DNA of 64,000 nucleotides, taken from Nymphaea colorata. Lineage: Eukaryota > Streptophyta > Magnoliopsida > Nymphaeales > Nymphaeaceae. Position 1 is the stretch's first letter; every line of letters begins with the position of its first letter. The translations under genes and the position numbers were made by a program. Below, piece after piece: positions 50,396-61,699 of this stretch. The stretch is taken from NCBI RefSeq assembly GCF_008831285.2, contig NC_045149.1, positions 1,862,001 through 1,926,000 on the forward strand, written 5' to 3'. The notes beneath the pieces are model-generated. The model did no database searches. It was not told the origin of the DNA and was given only the letters and a program-made list of their open reading frames with translations.

Positions 50396-53291
50396 TATTA
50401 TCACCTCAAATTTTTTCAAAAGGTTTGTATTTTATTTTCACCCAAATGAAATTCCCAGTTATTTAGATTAAAATTTTTAAAGCCCAAGCCCAATCCTAGA
50501 CCCAAAATAAATTTGTGAGTATTTGATCCAAAATTGAAAATTTTCAACCTTTGTCTGAACACAAAGACAAAATTCAAATTTAGACGCGAGATTCAAATCC
50601 AAAGTCCAATTCTCAAATCCAAAAAATAGTCTAAATCCAAATCAAACATTTTAAACTTAAAATCCAAAATTTAATGCTATTGAGCATCGTGAGCATGTGC
50701 ATGGACCTTTCTTTTGTTTTATGTTTCGTTCCCATGCCAAATTGTGTTTTTGAGCTTAAATCCACTCAATAGAACCAGCCGGTGACCAATTGAACCTGAT
50801 CTGGGTTTAAAACGAGCCCGGAGTGACTCAAAACAGAGTCGGCCACCCATTTGTAACAATTTTTTTTTACACATTTTAAATTTAAAATTTGTTTTACACT
50901 TCTTATATAAACAACCTTTGTTTATTTATTTTGATTTTATTTCATTTTATTCTGTTTTGGTTTTTTTAAAATAAAGGGGCAACCACAACGCGCAATTGCG
51001 CGATCGCACGCTGCCGCACGCGGTATGCTGACGAGAGTCAGTGCTGCACATGCGCAGCCAATCACGGCCGTGCACCGCTCGCAGTCCCCATTTTCATGTT
51101 AAAACCGCCAGTTTTGGGCCTTCTAGGGTGGAAATTATTCCTGCCCACACCCCAAGAGGGTGTTTGCAGGGCTAAGGGCCAATCCTACTTGGTCAAACAT
51201 ATTTTAAAAAAAATTAAAATTATTAAAAAATGCTTGAAATTCGCATGAAAATCTTGTTAAATTCAAAAAAATTCAAATTTTGAGTTTTGGCTCCCAAACT
51301 TCCAATAAATAACCCGGCAATCCTCCCTCTTTGGCATGGGCCCTTGGGAGAATTTCTATTGATCCTTCACTTGAAGATTTGATTCTTCTTCTCCATTTCT
51401 CTTCCTTTTCTTCTTCTTCAAGTTCCAACTCTTCAAGAGAGCATGAGAAGATATTAGAGGTATGTAATCCTTCTCTTGTTTTTATTTTCCAATTTCCCTT
51501 GCTACCTCCACATGGCGGTGCAAGAATGCTCTAAAGTTTTCCTATCCGGAGTCAAAAGCTACATCTTGAGTGCACCGAGAGTATGAGTAAGGTGAAATAA
51601 ATTCCATTTCTTCATTTATCTCTAAAAATATGCTTGTTATGTTGTCTTACTCATCATTTATGCTTAAAATGATGTTCATGCTTGATGTATTAATTTTCCT
51701 TAATTGACGAGCAATTGTACGGCGAGAATGAGTGTTTGGGTTTGAGATTTTCTCATTTTTATGTTGATTTTTGAGGTTGGGACTTGTCCAACCCAGGAAA
51801 GTCCTTCACAAATTTATACATGTTAAACTGCATCTTCATGTCATTCTCACGCTTAGTTTCTTTCTTAAATCACTCGATTAGGAACCCCAATGAGTGTTTT
51901 ATCACGTTGGTCTCCATTCCATGTATGTCTGATTTTTTTTTCATATCTAGTGATGGGAAAAATCGATGTTCACGTAATAATTGTGGATTTCATGTTCACA
52001 CACAAAAATATTTTATATCATATTTTCTAAAAGATTTTTGAAAGCAAAAACCCCCTCTAATGAGGCCTTGGAGACTTAACTTAGGCTCTTGCATAGTCCA
52101 AGTTCTCCGCCGGCCTACATAAAAATTGAAGTCGGACATTTTAAAGTCATTTATTCGTTTTAACTTTCATGAACACATATACGTGTATACATGATATATA
52201 CGTATATGTGCACATGTCTATCTCTCTTTGTCATTCTCTTTTTATGATTTAACACATTCTTTTACAAACTCTCATATACGTATATATGAATATATATACG
52301 TGTATTCCATTTTAAAATCTCTCTTTCTTTCTTTCTAAAATCTTCATCTCTCTCTCTATGTGATTTATACTTCATTTTCACAAGCTTTATTACATATATA
52401 TATGTATATGTGTGTGTGTGTGTGTATGTATATGTATACATCTCTCCCTCTCTTTTAAATTTCTTGCTTTTGTGGTTTTCAAAATCTCTTTTTGCCTCTC
52501 TTTTTCCCCATTACTTTCATATTAAAGTCTTTCATCTTTTTCATTCTTTCAAATATTTTTCTCCCATGATTTAAGGTATTAATTTCTCATTTGCCGACTT
52601 CATTAAGACCAAAACTGAAGTAATGACCCAATACTAGAATCATGCTTGATGGTCTATGACTTCATTCCATTTTCAAAAACTTTTCTTTCTTTATAAAAAT
52701 ATTTATGTCAATTGTAAAATGAGAAACTTAGATGTATGTGGTGGTAGGAATGCTCTTAGATGAATGTCGTGGTAGGAACGAATGATTTTCATCCATACAT
52801 TCACATTCACTTAACTTTAGGACAAGCACATCTCTAAAAGAACTTTAGCAAGATTCGATGAAGCTCTAACTAGGTAGTAAATGAATTAGAGCAAAATTTC
52901 AAACCTGCTTAACTTTTTCAGAGAACACTAAATCCATTTCAAAAGTGATTTCCAAATGTTTCTGAGTGATATTTGAAAATATTTCTCAATTTAAACTTTC
53001 TTAAATCAAAATGTTTTACACTCTTAAATGATTCTTCAAAACTTTCTCAAGATCTTGAAATATCAAATCTTCAATATTTTCTCAAACATAACACCACATT
53101 TATAATGAAAAAGATGTTTAAGTCAAAATGAAATACATAAAAAATAAACATAGCTCTTGAATTGATTACCCTCAATAAAGGCACCGGGAACGGTCGATGC
53201 TCGTACCGATGAGTGAGTTCCTTTTTCTCTCATTTCAAAATAAAACCTTATTTTTTTGAAGCACTGTAAAAACCATAAAATTTTTGGGGAT
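50396..53291 (+). mobile_element. Right LTR of element 2
   Basis: Starts 'tattatcacctcaaatt', a likely mutated TG start comparable to 'tgttaacaccccaaatt' at 39973. It is colinear with the left LTR until about 53291, where the terminal bases diverge. The TATA position holds 'caataaata' at 51303 instead of tataaata. By eye the two LTRs differ at more than one base in ten, so the insertion is old. A single 'ccccattttcatgttaaaac' is present where the left LTR has two. Confidence 0.75.
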
Positions 53292-54232
53292 AGCTATCAT
53301 TGAAATTTTTAATTTTTGTATCTTATTTGATTTATTTGAGATTGGAAATAAGGGAGGGGCACACCTATTTTAGGCTGCTCTCCTAGTCTTTTAGAAAATT
53401 CCAAAAGAGATTGAGGAAAACTGCTATTCCTAAGGTGCCTCCTCAATTTCTCTTTATTTTGAGAAAAAAACCGATTTCTAGAATAGGTTAATTCTGAGAA
53501 TGTCAGAAATGAAAAGAGTGAGCTTGCTTTAGTGACTCTTGAAATAGATCGTTGTCAATCTAGTCTTGGTTGAATTATCTATTTGTCTAGAAATGGGCTC
53601 AACCATAGCACATCGCGATGTCTCCTTCTCTTGAAAGTCTTTGAAAGAGCTTTTGGCTTGTTTTAATTGAAGTGGATCAGCTCAATCGGGGCTGATTTGA
53701 GCTGGTTGGCTATCGAGATCTTCCAAGCTAATTTTAAATTTGGATTCTTGTTTCTTATAAAAAGTCAATTTTTGAATTGACTTAGAAAGATTAGGAAGAT
53801 CCTCTCTCTAGGCGAGCCATTTCTAGTTCATTTTCCTTTGGTTGGGACTTCCTTGAATAAATCTTAGGAAGAAAATAGGGAAAGAAAGAGAGAGAGAGAG
53901 TTGCATCAACTATCCTCTCTCTTTGTGTTAAAATAAGATTGAAATAATATTTTAATTCAAAATAATTTTAACCTTGATTGTGAAAATTTAATCTTTCGGA
54001 CCTTCATTTGAATTGATCTCAAATTTTAGGTTTGGCTTTAGTCGAATTTGAAATCTCATTCAAATTTGAAAAAAATTTTGATGTTTTTGTGCAACTTATT
54101 ATTCTAAATTGAATTTGTGAACACTTTCTAGACTCGGGTCTAGGATTGGGTTGGGCGGACATCAATTTCGATCCAAAATATTTTATGAAAACTTTCAAGA
54201 TTGCCATTGGAAAAATTTGAGGTGTAAAGAAT
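53292..54232 (-). mobile_element. Possible inverted LTR fragment
   Basis: Read on the minus strand from about 54232, the sequence begins 'ttacacctcaaatttttcc' and soon contains 'cccaatcctagacccgagtc', close to 'cccaatcctagacccaaaat' in the right LTR of element 2. Further homology is weak. It may be the truncated start of another LTR of the same family in opposite orientation. Confidence 0.4.
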
Positions 54233-56022
54233 GTGTCATCCATCTAAAAGATTAGATAAATGACATGTGTCAGCGCTCGATTATTTTGAACTTGAACTCT
54301 AGCTTCAGATATAGACTCAGATCATGATCTGGATCTAGGAGAAGATCTGGGTTGAGATAATTGCATCTAAACATTTAATATATAGGTTTAGATTTGAATC
54401 AAGATGGATCATGGATCTAAATGATAATAAATAAATATGTATCGAAGATTTGAGTTATGTACACCTCTACTGGGCTCAATCTGTGTCAAATGGGTGGTTC
54501 AATCTTAGTGCTTGTGAGATTGATCTAGACTTAATCTAGTTCTGGACATGACTGGACATAGGTGCAGACTAGGCTCAAGTCAGACTGGGTTCAGTTCTAG
54601 TCAAATGGGTTCAACCAGGTTTAATCTTGGTCTCGTTCAGTTCTAGGTAGACTTTAGACCTTGCTTGAGCCATGCTAGGCTCAAGTTTGGCACAGATGTA
54701 CCCTAAGCTAAGTTTATGTAACTCCAAACTTAGGTTTATATAAAAATAATGCATGTATGAAAAAATGACATTTTTAACCCTTGCATAGCAATTGGGTTGT
54801 GCAATTTGACTATACTGGGTTATCTTTAGGTTCAATTTAAGAGGTGTGCCAAGTTTGACTAAAAAATTTTCAAGTTTGTTCATGAAAAATTACATTTTTC
54901 AAGATTAGCCAAAGGGTTTTGGAACCTATGAATGGAAATGTAAGGCGCAAAATGAGAAATAGAGATTTTAGACTTGTTTCTAGAAACTGAACACATTGAT
55001 AATATCCTTGAGTGAACTCGAGTTGATATATGATTATATTAAAAATTGGCATTCTAGATCTCTCAAAAATAATTTCAGAAGTAACTGGTGGTAGTGTCAA
55101 AAAACACTCTTAAGAGTGATTGTAAAATTGTGATTACGAACTGAAAACAAAAATACTTACACACATAACTAAGAAATATAGTCTCAACTTACTTCAGGCT
55201 AACTCACTTGAATCAAAAGGAAATGGTAACCACGTCACGTCACAAGCACTTTGCTCTAACGTGACCTTCAAAAGCTTCAGCAATTTCAAGTTGTGAGTGC
55301 TTTCTAAAAGAAGGGAGTTAGCTCAAGGCTCAAAGTGATTGAGTGAAACATGCATAATTGAGGAAAATGATGCCATTTTTTGGAAATAACTGTTCTAAAT
55401 CTAGAATCAAGGCTTGGAAAAAGAAAATGGAGCTAAGAATACTTTACTGACCCTAGAGCGATCCTATTGGGGGTTTCGGTAGGTGTGCAGGTGTTTTGTG
55501 ATGAAAAATGATGAATAACTAGGCAAAATGAGTATTTTTGAACTTTTGATGATGAAATGTAAGTTGGTAAACATATTTTGTGGGTTCTTGATGACTTGCA
55601 AAAATGGAAACGAAACAACTTTATTGATCTTAGCTAAAATAAGTCTTAGGATTTTCAGAGCTGTTCTCCAAATTAGGGAAAATGAGTTAAAACAAGGTTA
55701 ACTAGTTGGCAAAATGCCCATTTTCCTGAATATCAACAACCTGGTGCTCTGTTCAGGGTGCATGGTTGATACATTATGGTATATGATTTGCTTTGACGTT
55801 GGGTCTACATTTGAAATCCCCTTACAAAAATCAGTTAAAAATCATAACATGGTTATTTTGAGATGTGAAAATTTTGGAGTGTGTAGGCAGCCTTTATCTC
55901 TTCGACAACTGAGCTGCAAATTTAAAAGCGAGCATATGCAATGGGAGAGGATGGAGCAAAAATTTTCATGCAAATGACAAGGCGCTGGAATGGGTAGGCA
56001 AGTAGGTAATAAGAGGCATAGG
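54233..56022. other. Non-coding DNA, nothing recognised
   Basis: Low-complexity 'gatctggatctagg' and 'gggttcagttctagtc' words at 54280-54660 suggest a decayed dispersed repeat. The remaining sequence has short frames without domains. Confidence 0.4.
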
Positions 56023-56258
56023 CATAGTTGGCAAACTTACCGGGCTTACTTGGGAATTGTTTGAGTCATCCCAGCTTGCCTTTGACTCAAACTGACTCAC
56101 TCCTTACTCGACCCAACTCGGCCTGACTCGGCCCATTCAGCTGCAATGATGTACATTATGGTTATTTGAATACTAGACCGACTCGATGACTCAACTCGGT
56201 GGCCGAGTGACCCAATCATATGCCGATCCAAGTCTCAGTCATAGGTTTGCCAACTATG
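56023..56258. mobile_element. MITE copy 1 with 14-bp terminal inverted repeats
   Basis: Bounded by catagttggcaaac (56023-56036) and gtttgccaactatg (56245-56258), which are perfect inverted repeats. The interior is rich in 'gactcggccgactcgg' words and has 'acattatggttatttgaatact'. No coding capacity. The adjacent copy at 56267-56597 shares ends and interior. Confidence 0.8.
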
Positions 56259-56266
56259 GCATCAAG

Positions 56267-56597
56267 TATAGTTGGCAAACTCATCGGGCTGACTCAAGTA
56301 TCGCCTTGTCAACTCTGATTGCCAATCAATCCGGCCAACGAGTCAAGGTTAGCTCTGCTTACCCCTGACTCAACCTAACTTGGTCATAACTTGCTCCTGA
56401 CTCACCCCGACTTGCCTGATTCAACTGCAATCATTTACATTATGGTTATTTGAATACTCAATCAAGTCAACAAGTCAACTTGCTGATCTAGTGACTTGAT
56501 CATCTACCAATCTGAGTCTGAGTCACAGGTATGCAAACTAACCCACTGACCTGACCATTTTACGAGCCAAGTCTGAGTCATGGGTTTGCCAACTATG
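56267..56597. mobile_element. MITE copy 2, with possible 8-bp target duplication
   Basis: Bounded by tatagttggcaaac (56267) and gtttgccaactatg (56584-56597). It is flanked by gcatcaag on the left and gcatcagg on the right, eight bases with one mismatch. Such a duplication length fits hAT-type insertion. The interior repeats 'acattatggttatttgaatact' from copy 1 and has an extra partial internal duplication around 56505-56590. Confidence 0.75.
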
Positions 56598-56793
56598 GCA
56601 TCAGGTACCACAGGCATAATGCAAATGATGAACAACAATGGTCTACAACAAGCACAGGGGAGGATGGAAGTGGGAGCTATTGCATAAGAAGGCCTTAGTT
56701 CCTTGGCAGCATAGGCATGGAACAACAATAGTTGGTGATTGGGCTGCATCGGGTGATTGTGCAGCAAGTGAAAGGGAAGACACTAGTGGGTGG

Positions 56794-57452
56794 TGTTGAC
56801 TAAACATAAAAGAAGTATAATAAATAAGAAAAGGAACAAAAAGTTTATTTTCATTAAACGTACATGGTTTTTCACCACGGAAGGACATCATGAGCCTTGA
56901 TTACACAATGCAAAAGAAAGAACTTAAATAGGTGACTACATTCTCATGATTTTGGCATCCATTTGACGATAATCATGAAAAACTAAATCTGAATTTGTGG
57001 AAAGATTTTGTTTTTATCATTTAATTTTGATTTACTTTGTTGGGATTTTTTTTTTGAATTTCTTTACAAACAGTTGCCTTTCAATCTTGTCACTAACATC
57101 CTTCCTCAAAGTGGATGATGGATCCAAAAGTCCAAGTTTGCTACAAACCTTTGTAAAAACTGATCATCTTATTTCTTTGGTGGTGATTTGGCGAGCGCAA
57201 ATTTGTTTTACGAAGTTTTTATTCAATTGGATCAAGTCATCGATTTGATGAAGAAGACAACAATCTCTTTGGTAGTCAACAGGCCATATTTGGGCTTTAA
57301 TCTTCTTTGCCAAGCATCCTGTTTTGGTACCCTGTTGAAAAAATATAAAAGAAGCAAAATAAATAAAACATCAACGAAAAGCTAATTTTCATTAAATCTG
57401 TATGGTTTTCACCATGAAAGTTCATTGTGAGCCTTGATTATACGGCATAAGC
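56794..57452 (-). mobile_element. Pair of about 120-bp direct repeats, possible decayed LTR element
   Basis: Segments at 56794-56912 and 57333-57452 align from 'tgttga' through 'cataaaagaag', 'attttcattaaa', 'catggtttttcacca' and 'tgagccttgatta'. Between them are about 420 bases without a gene. Immediately left of the second copy the minus strand reads 'tcaacagggtaccaaaac', loosely like the end of an LTR followed by a tRNA-Met primer site. A small terminal-repeat retrotransposon in reverse orientation is one reading; a simple segmental duplication is the other. Confidence 0.45.
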
Positions 57453-57532
57453 AACATGGCTGGTGACCAAACAAGTGAAACTCAGAAGAACTAAGTATAA
57501 CATACACAAAATTAGACGACACAGAGGTCAAC

Positions 57533-58555
57533 ATGAATACTACACCAAAAGAGGAAGTCAAGACAGAACCTGGAACATCTAAAGAACATAAGAGACAACC
57601 AGAATATTATAGATACTCACCAGATACAGAAAAAAGAGCTGAAAAACTTTGGAACTCAAGAAGAAATAAAGATCTTTTTACGACAATTCCTTATAACCAA
57701 GGAATATTAAACCTGGATGAAGTAAAAAACATTCTAGAAGTAATCCAAATATGGCAAGCAGAGATAGGGAAAAGAATTACGGAAGCCAAGATCGATAAAA
57801 AACTGTACCAAAATATATTGAAAACAATTTTGTAGGAAATGTAAGGTTATGGTTTAACCAATTAGACAGTTCAACAAAAGACTCCTTAAGAGGTGAAACA
57901 GATGATAAAGGAAATATAATGACTAAAGCAACAGATGTTTTAGAAAAATATATATCAGCCATAAAGACAGAATTTTACACTCAAACATTGATCAAGTATG
58001 CAAAGAACTAAATAAAACCAAAGTTAGAAATAGTTTACTAGCCTTGAATATATGTGATATGTGCTATTTGGATGAATATGCTACATTATATAGCAAATAC
58101 TACTATCGATCAGAATTAGATAAAGATGATAAAAACAAAGCTTTAGAATGATTCTTCCAAAAGTTACCAAAAACCATATACGAAAGCATAATAAAAGACT
58201 TCAAAGAAAAACCGCCTAAAGAAGACACACTGGAAGCCAGAATAGAATTTATTAGACAATGGTATAGAACATCATGTAAAAAATATATACAAGAAAAACG
58301 ATTAAAAAATATTATGCAAAATCCTTATAAGTGTTGCATAGAATATGTAACACCACAACTAAGATATAATAATAGACAATATAAGAGAAAAAAATAAAAG
58401 AGGTTGAAACAATTCTACAAGGAACTACAAGAAATTTAGGAACCCGAGAAAATGATATTATATAAAAAAATAAAAAAAAATATCTCAAAATTCTGAAAAC
58501 ATGTAGATGTTATAATTGTGGAAATATAGGACATATAGCAAAAGATTGCATATAA
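57533..58555 (+). pseudogene. Endogenous pararetrovirus: coat protein region
   Basis: Coat-protein part of an integrated Caulimoviridae copy. The first 100 codons (57533-57835) are open from an ATG; the frame then shifts and stops recur. The central caulimovirid coat motif NICDMCYLDEY is legible at 58047-58079. A CCHC zinc knuckle follows at 58508-58549 (CYNCGNIGHIAKDC), the nucleic-acid-binding part of the family's coat proteins. The coding strand is extremely A-rich, unlike the flanking plant DNA. The product in an intact virus packages the genome. This copy cannot encode a full protein because of several stops and frameshifts. Confidence 0.85.
58508..58549 (+). other. CCHC zinc knuckle of the coat protein
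   Basis: Four metal ligands in C-x2-C-x4-H-x4-C spacing with Cys at 58508 and 58517, His at 58532 and Cys at 58547. A stop follows two codons later. Confidence 0.9.
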
Positions 58556-58685
58556 CAATTATGAAAAACAATATCTGACATAATAGAAGATGATTACATA
58601 GAAATAAGTTATTTGGACAACATATCTGACAATGAAACAATCTATGAAACAGAAACAGAAAATGAACAAGATCTGAATACAGATA

Positions 58686-59455
58686 GTGAAAATGAGTAAG
58701 GAAATAGAAAAACTTCATGACATAACTTACCAAGAAAAATTAACAGATGAATGCACATTACAAAGAGTGATATTCGATGAAAAAGTTTTCAAACAGATAG
58801 AACAACAAGAAATAACATACAAAGATAAAATATTTGAATTCCCATTAATAAGAAAAATTTCTGGATTAAAAAGCATCTTAAAGAAAGAGAAGGAAGAATA
58901 TTATATTATAAATAAAAAAAACACGTAATAGATATAGACCAAGTAGTAGGAACAATTAGAGTACCAGTAATAACCATAATGAGAATAAATGAAGAGCTAA
59001 AACAACTAAAAATAAACCAACCAATGAAGTATGTGTACTATGGAGGCATAAAAATAATGGTAAAAGCCTGTTTTAAAGAAGACATAAACACTTCCTTGGA
59101 AATATATTTGGCAGATGATCAGATCACCTATCCGGCAGAAAAAGCAATAATAGCAAAAATAAAAGGGAACCTAATATACCAAAAACTAAAATTCACTATA
59201 AAACCTAACTTCACTATAGCCCTTACTGACATCTATATAGATAAAAGCCTACTATTATATTGGAAGCTATCAGGAATAAAATTAGAGGAAGGATGTGAAG
59301 TAATGACTATAAAAGGGAAAAAATTATATGTGGCAACTAGTAAACATAAAATAACAGCCAAAAGAAGAAACAGCGATAATATAAAAATAGACAACCCATT
59401 CGAGCTGCTAATTACCGTAATAAATGAAAAAAAAACCATACTATTTTAAAAGAGA
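58686..59455 (+). pseudogene. Endogenous pararetrovirus: movement protein region
   Basis: Two open segments, 58686-58928 and 58979-59449, are interrupted near 58928. The second encodes the core of a 30K-superfamily movement protein, with KYVYYGGIKIMVKACFKE, then IYLADDQI, GNLIYQKLKFTIKPNF and ALTDIYIDKSLLLYW. In a functional virus such proteins modify plasmodesmata for cell-to-cell spread. It lies after the coat region, the arrangement of cavemoviruses and solendoviruses; badnaviruses and petuviruses have the reverse order. It is broken by a stop and a register change. Confidence 0.8.
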
Positions 59456-59529
59456 AATGAAGAATTAGAAATCATCAAACATAGACTAAGTGTACAGATA
59501 CTAGAACAACAACAAAAACAAGTTATAAG

Positions 59530-59640
59530 GCAGACCAATTTTTTATTAAAGCACTCATAGACAATAATGTTAGGAGAATACTAATAGACACCGGATCAAG
59601 AGAAAACTACATAACACCAGAGATTGCACAAGCTTAAAAT
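59530..59640 (+). pseudogene. Aspartic-protease-like segment with intact DTGS
   Basis: A short open segment in which LIDTGSRENYITPEIAQA is legible, with DTGS at 59587-59598. This is the N-terminal catalytic loop of a retropepsin. It is followed by a stop and by sequence I cannot assign. A second retropepsin signature lies 0.87 kb downstream, so this may be a distinct protease-like domain or a rearranged part. Confidence 0.6.
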
Positions 59641-60246
59641 TTTCATATTATTAAATAAATTTATCACAAACCTAAAAGACTTAGTAGTAGAAAGATGGGA
59701 AATAGACATAGAAATAATGGAGCACGGGTATCAATCAGATACGATGATATCAGACTATGATGAATATATCTGACGTGAAGAATTTAGGATATTTGGAAAT
59801 GGAGTATAATGATTAATAGAACAAACACCAAAGAATTCACAAAGCAATGTAAAAAGAGATATGGGCAAAATTTTAAGGATCAACTAAGCCATAAGATGAA
59901 AGTATATATACTTGTAAGACAGTTTATAGCATATTAAAAATAAAAGCAATGAACACTTGGTATGCAAACCATATACCATATATAAGATACCATCCTGCAA
60001 ATTATACAACAAACAATGATAGCTTAGACTTAGACTTGTCTGATATAGAAAATAGACTCTGACTATGATGAATACAAAGAACTGTATGATCAGCAAAACA
60101 AACACAACAGATTTCGTTAGGAAATATAAGAAAAAATACAAAGAAAAAATCAGGATAAAAATACAACATGACTTCAACATATACACATTAGTGAAGGAAT
60201 TTATAAGAGAACTACAATGGAAAGTTATTGAGACATGGTACCTAAG

Positions 60247-60306
60247 AAATAGATAGGGCAAGATTCAGAATTTGAAGAAAAAATAGATAGGGCAAGATTC
60301 AGAATA
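60247..60306 (+). repeat. 34-bp tandem duplication in the viral remnant
   Basis: The phrase 'atagatagggcaagattcag' occurs at 60249 and 60283. The repeat interval of 34 bases shifts the frame. A second small duplication within the same integrated copy. Confidence 0.9.
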
Positions 60307-60340
60307 AACACTGAACATTACCAAGTTAATCCACCAGAGA

Positions 60341-60790
60341 TTGACAATGATGAATAAACCAAGAATGAATATAACGAAAGAAAAATTTATATATATATTA
60401 ATTAAAATAATAGTAAAAAACTATAACAATAGATATTATACATCATACGTTGATACAAGAGCACAAATCAATATATGTAAAAAGAACTATTTACCAAACA
60501 AGTGCTGGGAAAAATTAGAACTCGCCATTGAAGTAAAAGGGTTCAATGGAGACAAAGATAGTTTAAATTTTAAAGCCGGCAACATCACAGTACAAATATA
60601 GAAGAAAATAATCAATATAGAACGTATTTATGCCTTTGAATTACAAGGTAAATATATAATACTAGGAAGACCTTTTCTGAATAACTATCTACCAATTGAA
60701 ATTACCCACAACCACTTAATACTAACAATACTATGTAATGAAAAAATAAAAGCATTGATAGTAAAAAATGTTGAAGGAAAAGAAACTAGC
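60341..60790 (+). pseudogene. Endogenous pararetrovirus: protease region
   Basis: Open from 60341 to a stop at 60599-60601, then open again. The catalytic loop reads YVDTRAQINI, with DTRA at 60452-60463 in place of the usual DTG(A/S); a G-to-A change at one base would turn Gly into Arg and abolish catalysis. Downstream, YIILGRPFLNNYLP matches the conserved C-terminal part of pararetroviral retropepsins. The intact family enzyme processes the viral polyprotein. Confidence 0.8.
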
Positions 60791-60899
60791 TGGATAAAAG
60801 GAGATAGTAAGATAAATAAAAAAATGACAAGAAAAAGAATCAATTAAATCACTTTGCATACGTATGATATTAACAAATTACAAAATATAGAAAGAGAGT

Positions 60900-61620
60900 T
60901 AGAAAAACTATATTCCAAACAGCCATTGCAATTTTGGGAAAAACATCAGACTGGCATAAAATTAGAATTAATAGATGGAAATAGTATAGTTACACAACCT
61001 CCACTAAAATAAATACCAAATGAATTAGAAGATTTTGGTAAACAAATCCAAGAATTACTTAAGGAAAACTACATTAGACCCTATAATTCAAAGCATAGCA
61101 GTCCAGCCTTCATAGTTAATAAACACAGTGAACATAAAAAGGGGAAAACTATACTACATTAGACCCTATAATTCAAAGCATAGCAGTCCAGCCTTTATAG
61201 TTAATAAACACAGTGAACATAAAAAGGGGAAAACTAGAATGGTCATACACTATAGCAACCTGAATGCAAAAACTAAAACGTATAATTATCTCATACCCAA
61301 CAAGATACTTAAATTAAAACAAATATCATAATACAATTATCTCATTAAATTCGACTGTCAAAGCGGATTTTATCATTTAAAATTAGAAGAAGAAAGTAAA
61401 ACATTAACAACATTCACTGTTCCAAATAGATTTTATGAATGAAATGTTTTACCATTTAGATACAAAAATGTACCTAGAAGATTCCAAACATTTATGGATC
61501 AGAACATTTAAAAGATTAAGAAACTATGTTATATACATAGATGATATTTTACTATATACATCCACCGAAGAAAACCATTATAACCTATTACGAGAATTTA
61601 TACAATATGCATAGAAGATA
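60900..61620 (+). pseudogene. Endogenous pararetrovirus: reverse transcriptase region
   Basis: Recognisable conserved pieces are YIRPYNSKHSSPAFIVNKH, the FDCQSGFYHLKLEEESKT block (about 61348), a VLPFRYKN block (about 61447) and the catalytic YIDD at 61534-61545. The region holds an 85-bp tandem duplication (61071-61240) that shifts the frame, and stops including one just before the VLPF block. In the living family this enzyme copies pregenomic RNA to DNA. This copy is inactive. Confidence 0.9.
61071..61240 (+). repeat. 85-bp tandem duplication inside the reverse transcriptase
   Basis: Copies at 61071-61155 and 61156-61240 start 'acattagaccctataattca' and differ at one internal base (gccttcat against gcctttat), with slight differences at the trailing edge. 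Since 85 is not a multiple of three it breaks the frame. Confidence 0.97.
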
Positions 61621-61699
61621 TGAATAGCCATTAGTAAAAATAAAGCCGTTATTTGTAAAAAACAAATAAGAATATAAATAGATAAAGCAGGAATTAAAA

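Noticed and set aside
57440-57532. Initiator tRNA-Met primer-binding site before the coat region
   Set aside because: No convincing match to the usual 'tggtatcagagc' was found here; the leader may lie outside the window or be lost.
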